Positions 61,682 to 64,000 of a DNA stretch of 64,000 bases are shown here, piece by piece (position 1 is the first letter of the stretch; each line of letters begins with the position of its first letter). The DNA lies in NCBI GenBank assembly GCA_910585625.1, contig CAJUFQ010000011.1, positions 1-64,000 of the forward strand. Reading direction: 5' to 3'. Position numbers and translations under genes: made by a program. The notes beneath the pieces were generated by a model. It saw nothing but the letters and a program-made list of their open reading frames with translations, made no database searches and was not told the DNA's origin. This stretch comes from an uncultured Lachnospiraceae bacterium (GTDB lineage Bacteria; Bacillota; Clostridia; Lachnospirales; Lachnospiraceae).

Positions 61682-63682
61682 CTATGGATATTCTTCCGGC
61701 GTCATCCCATCCAGTAAATCCTCCGGCTCCTGGAATGTCCCATCCCCGCCGTCTGGCATGACGTTTGGCGTACCTTCTGTCGCCTGCTCCTGGGGTGCGG
61801 TGCCGTCGTCCGGTGTCACGACTTTCTCATCTTTAAATATATTCATATAAGGAAGGATTTCTTCAAATACCTTCTTAGCCAGTGCTGTCGCCAGCGCACT
61901 GCTCTGCCTATCCTCATCGACATTTGCCTCGTCAATTACCACATAGACCAAGACCTGTGGGTTTTCCACCGGTGCAAAGCCGATAAAGGAAACGACGTAT
62001 TTCTTTTTCTCACGCTTTCCCTTCTGTGCCGTCCCCGTCTTCCCTCCCATGGAATACCCGGCAACCTTCGCACTCTTGCCAGTTCCCTCGGATACCGTCT
62101 TGTAGAGATATCCCTTCACCAATTCGCTGGTCTGCTCGGACACCGTCTGCTTTAAGGGAGATGTGTCTATGTTCTGCACGACGTTCCCTTCCTCATCGAT
62201 GATTTTCTTCACCAGATGGGGCTGGTAAAAGTAACCGCCGTTTATCAGGGAGGAAAATGCACTTGCAAGCTGCACCATCGTCACATTGAAATTCTGCCCA
62301 AAGGAATTGGTAACAAGTGACGTCATGTTCGTATTCTCAGCCGTATAAATCAGCGTGTCTGTCCTGGCTTCCCCGGGCAAATCGATGTTCGTTTTCAGCC
62401 CAAAATTAAAAATATTCTGATACTTATAGTAATCATCTTTCCCAATATCCATTGCCATCTGCATCAGAGCGTCATTGCAGGAATCCATCACAGCCTTCTC
62501 AACCGTTTCTGTGCCATGGCCGGAACGGTTGACGCACTTGATGTCATATCCGCCCATCCTTTCTACACCGTCACATTCATATGTCTCCCTAAGCTTCCCT
62601 GTTTCCAAACCAGTTGCCACCGTAAAGGGCTTCGCCGTGGATCCCGGCTCATACGTGTATGTGATGCAGAAATTCTGCCAGATGGCATTGAGTTTTTCCA
62701 GCCTCTTTTTTTCCGAGAACTTGTCCGCTTCCTCCTGTGTATAGTACTGCGTAAGATCCCACGGATTATTCAGGTCATAAATCAAATTATCTGACATGCC
62801 CAGTATCTCGCCGTTCTGTGGGTTCATGACAAGGATGCCTGTATGCCGGCTGCCGGCGCCTTCTTTCGCCTCGTCTCTATGCTCCTCCTGGAACTGCGTA
62901 ATATTCTGGTCAATGATTTTCTGGATATTCAGGTCAATCGTCGTCACCAGGCTGTTCCCGTTCACCGGCTCTTTCGTTGTCTTTTCCAGATTATTGTCGG
63001 AATTAAGATACCCATACTGGCGGCCATCAATTCCGTTCAGCGTATCATTGTAATAATCTTCCAAGCCCCCTATCCCCTCGTTGCCTGAGGTTGTAAATCC
63101 CAGCACCTTGCTGGCAAGCGTGCCGTAAGGATATACCCTTTTATATTCTTTCTCAAACCACACGCCCTGCACATTGGGGTTAGCTTTTTTTCCATTTTTT
63201 TTCTTTTTGGCCTGCAGTTCCTGAAAACTTTCTATGCTCTCATAAGGGAGCTTCTTGCGCAGCACAAAATAACGGCTGTTGGGCTGCTCGTTCAGCGCTG
63301 CGCTGATTTCTTCCTCTGTGATATCCGGAAAACATTTCAGCAACGCCTTGATTGTAGGCTTCCGATACTTCTCTCCATCATCATTAAGAAGCTTGCAATC
63401 TAACACCAGGTTATAAACATCCACATTCGTCGCAAGGACAGTCCCCTTCGTATCAAGGATTTCCCCGCGTTGGAATGGGATTGCCTCACTCCCGTAACTC
63501 TGCTGGCCCAGCACTTGCTTCTCGTATTCCTCGCCTTTCACCTGGTCGATATATATCAGCCTGCCGACCAGTCCGACGGACAGAGCCACGATAGCAGAAA
63601 ACACCACCATTAGTTTCTTTTTCATTTGTGAGGAAAACTTTGCGTTTTTCCTCCTGTTTTTGTTTCTCTTTCCTTGATTGCC
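61682..63682 (-). CDS. Class B penicillin-binding protein (division transpeptidase)
   Basis: About 666 residues. After a basic, Asn/Lys-rich cytosolic start comes one membrane helix (LMVVFSAIVALSVGLVGRLI), the dimerisation part (PFQRGEILDTKGTVLATNVD) and a transpeptidase domain with SxxK in YEPGSTAKPF, SxN in DSCNDALM and a normal KTG in GYSMGGKTGTAQKG. The C-terminal ~50 residues are Pro/Asp/Glu/Gly-rich and probably disordered. The start is uncertain. TTG 63682 has AAAGGTG eight bases upstream; ATG 63715 overlaps the ftsL-like gene by 23 nt and lacks a ribosome-binding site. It is likely the FtsI/PBP2b-type division enzyme. Confidence 0.88.
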   Translation of the reverse strand, partial: GNQGKRNKNRRKNAKFSSQMKKKLMVVFSAIVALSVGLVGRLIYIDQVKGEEYEKQVLGQQSYGSEAIPFQRGEILDTKGTVLATNVDVYNLVLDCKLLNDDGEKYRKPTIKALLKCFPDITEEEISAALNEQPNSRYFVLRKKLPYESIESFQELQAKKKKNGKKANPNVQGVWFEKEYKRVYPYGTLASKVLGFTTSGNEGIGGLEDYYNDTLNGIDGRQYGYLNSDNNLEKTTKEPVNGNSLVTTIDLNIQKIIDQNITQFQEEHRDEAKEGAGSRHTGILVMNPQNGEILGMSDNLIYDLNNPWDLTQYYTQEEADKFSEKKRLEKLNAIWQNFCITYTYEPGSTAKPFTVATGLETGKLRETYECDGVERMGGYDIKCVNRSGHGTETVEKAVMDSCNDALMQMAMDIGKDDYYKYQNIFNFGLKTNIDLPGEARTDTLIYTAENTNMTSLVTNSFGQNFNVTMVQLASAFSSLINGGYFYQPHLVKKIIDEEGNVVQNIDTSPLKQTVSEQTSELVKGYLYKTVSEGTGKSAKVAGYSMGGKTGTAQKGKREKKKYVVSFIGFAPVENPQVLVYVVIDEANVDEDRQSSALATALAKKVFEEILPYMNIFKDEKVVTPDDGTAPQEQATEGTPNVMPDGGDGTFQEPEDLLDGMTPEEYP

Positions 63683-63692
63683 CAATGGTGCT

Positions 63693-64000
63693 TCACCTTT
63701 CCGGAATATCTTCATACTGGTTCATGTAGTCATCGTTCTCCACTTCAAAATACTCAATCTGGTCTTCCTGCGGATATACCATGCCCAATTCATCCATCGC
63801 CTGCTGCCTGACATTCTCCATATCTATGGAATTGCTGATTTTCTTCTGCACGGCGTCATTGTCATCCTTCAAATCCAGAAGTTCGCTTTCCAAGGCGGCC
63901 ACGCTGCGTACATTCTTATTCAGGTCAGACTGCAGCTGAAGGTAACAGGCAAACACCGCTCCCATCACTGCCATGGTTACCGCAATAAAAAGTACATACC
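63693..64000 (-). CDS. FtsL-like division protein, 5' part beyond the window
   Basis: The frame is open to the right edge (codons before the visible ATG at 63974 read YVLFIAVT), so the true start is outside. A membrane helix (FIAVTMAVMGAVFACYLQL) is followed by a coiled coil (DLNKNVRSVAALESELLDLK) and a short IDMENVRQQAMDELGMVYP segment, the usual FtsL/DivIC pattern, then an acidic end (YFEVENDDYMNQYEDIPER). Position before two class B penicillin-binding proteins matches ftsL in the dcw cluster. Confidence 0.8.
   Translation of the reverse strand, partial: YVLFIAVTMAVMGAVFACYLQLQSDLNKNVRSVAALESELLDLKDDNDAVQKKISNSIDMENVRQQAMDELGMVYPQEDQIEYFEVENDDYMNQYEDIPER

Overview
The window looks like chromosome of an anaerobic, spore-forming member of the Bacillota, class Clostridia, most likely Lachnospiraceae. 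The basis is an NADH-coupled [FeFe]-hydrogenase operon, acetate kinase, a bacterial GlnRS of clostridial type, spoIIGA-sigE beside ftsZ, AddAB instead of RecBCD, CIRCE control of htpG, and strong AGGAGG-type ribosome-binding sites. No tRNA, rRNA, CRISPR array or intact transposase gene was seen.

Layout. 1-4.2 kb: an AT-richer three-gene cassette on the minus strand (AAA ATPase, unrecognised middle protein, AIPR protein with a cold-shock-like tail) that resembles a phage-defence module. Its second and third genes are broken by an in-frame TAG and a -1 frameshift at a T6 run. 4.2-11.4 kb: a small YdcZ-type transporter, then the arginine genes argC-GNAT-argJ-argB-argD (minus) and divergent argG (plus), with a perfect palindromic ARG-box-like site between argC and argG. 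11.4-16.5 kb: MORN-repeat lipoprotein, DUF2225 protein and glnS, a 193-bp MITE-like element, a catalytically dead rhomboid-like protein and a LysM protein with tandem repeats. 16.8-22.3 kb (plus): a 1415-residue double activase/dehydratase-like protein and a DUF4097 protein whose ribosome-binding site lies in an inverted repeat. 22.3-27.3 kb (minus): a coiled-coil protein and hydC-hydB-hydA. 27.3-31.3 kb (minus): an internally deleted MATE gene, a response regulator with a degenerate HD-GYP domain, and a FapA-family protein with about eight 26-residue repeats. 31.4-33.8 kb (plus): htpG behind a perfect CIRCE.

33.8-46.6 kb (minus): BlaI/M56 pair with two operators, parvulin-like lipoprotein, FAD oxidoreductase, small acidic protein, maf, addA, addB. 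46.6-50.5 kb: small conserved protein, ackA, an inverted sigG remnant and a beta-CASP metallo-hydrolase. 50.5-52.2 kb: sigE and spoIIGA behind a long-spacer promoter with Spo0A-box-like sequences. 52.2-54.0 kb (plus): a methyl-accepting chemotaxis protein. 54.1-64.0 kb (minus): division and cell-wall cluster ftsL-pbp-pbp-mraY-murD-ftsW-divIB-ftsZ, lacking murG; ftsL runs off the right edge.

Most genes are ordinary housekeeping. The parts that most repay a second look are the broken ATPase/AIPR cassette with related hairpins on both sides, the FapA repeat protein paired with a degenerate HD-GYP regulator, the dispersed palindromic element, the sigG remnant, and the hairpin that covers the DUF4097 ribosome-binding site.
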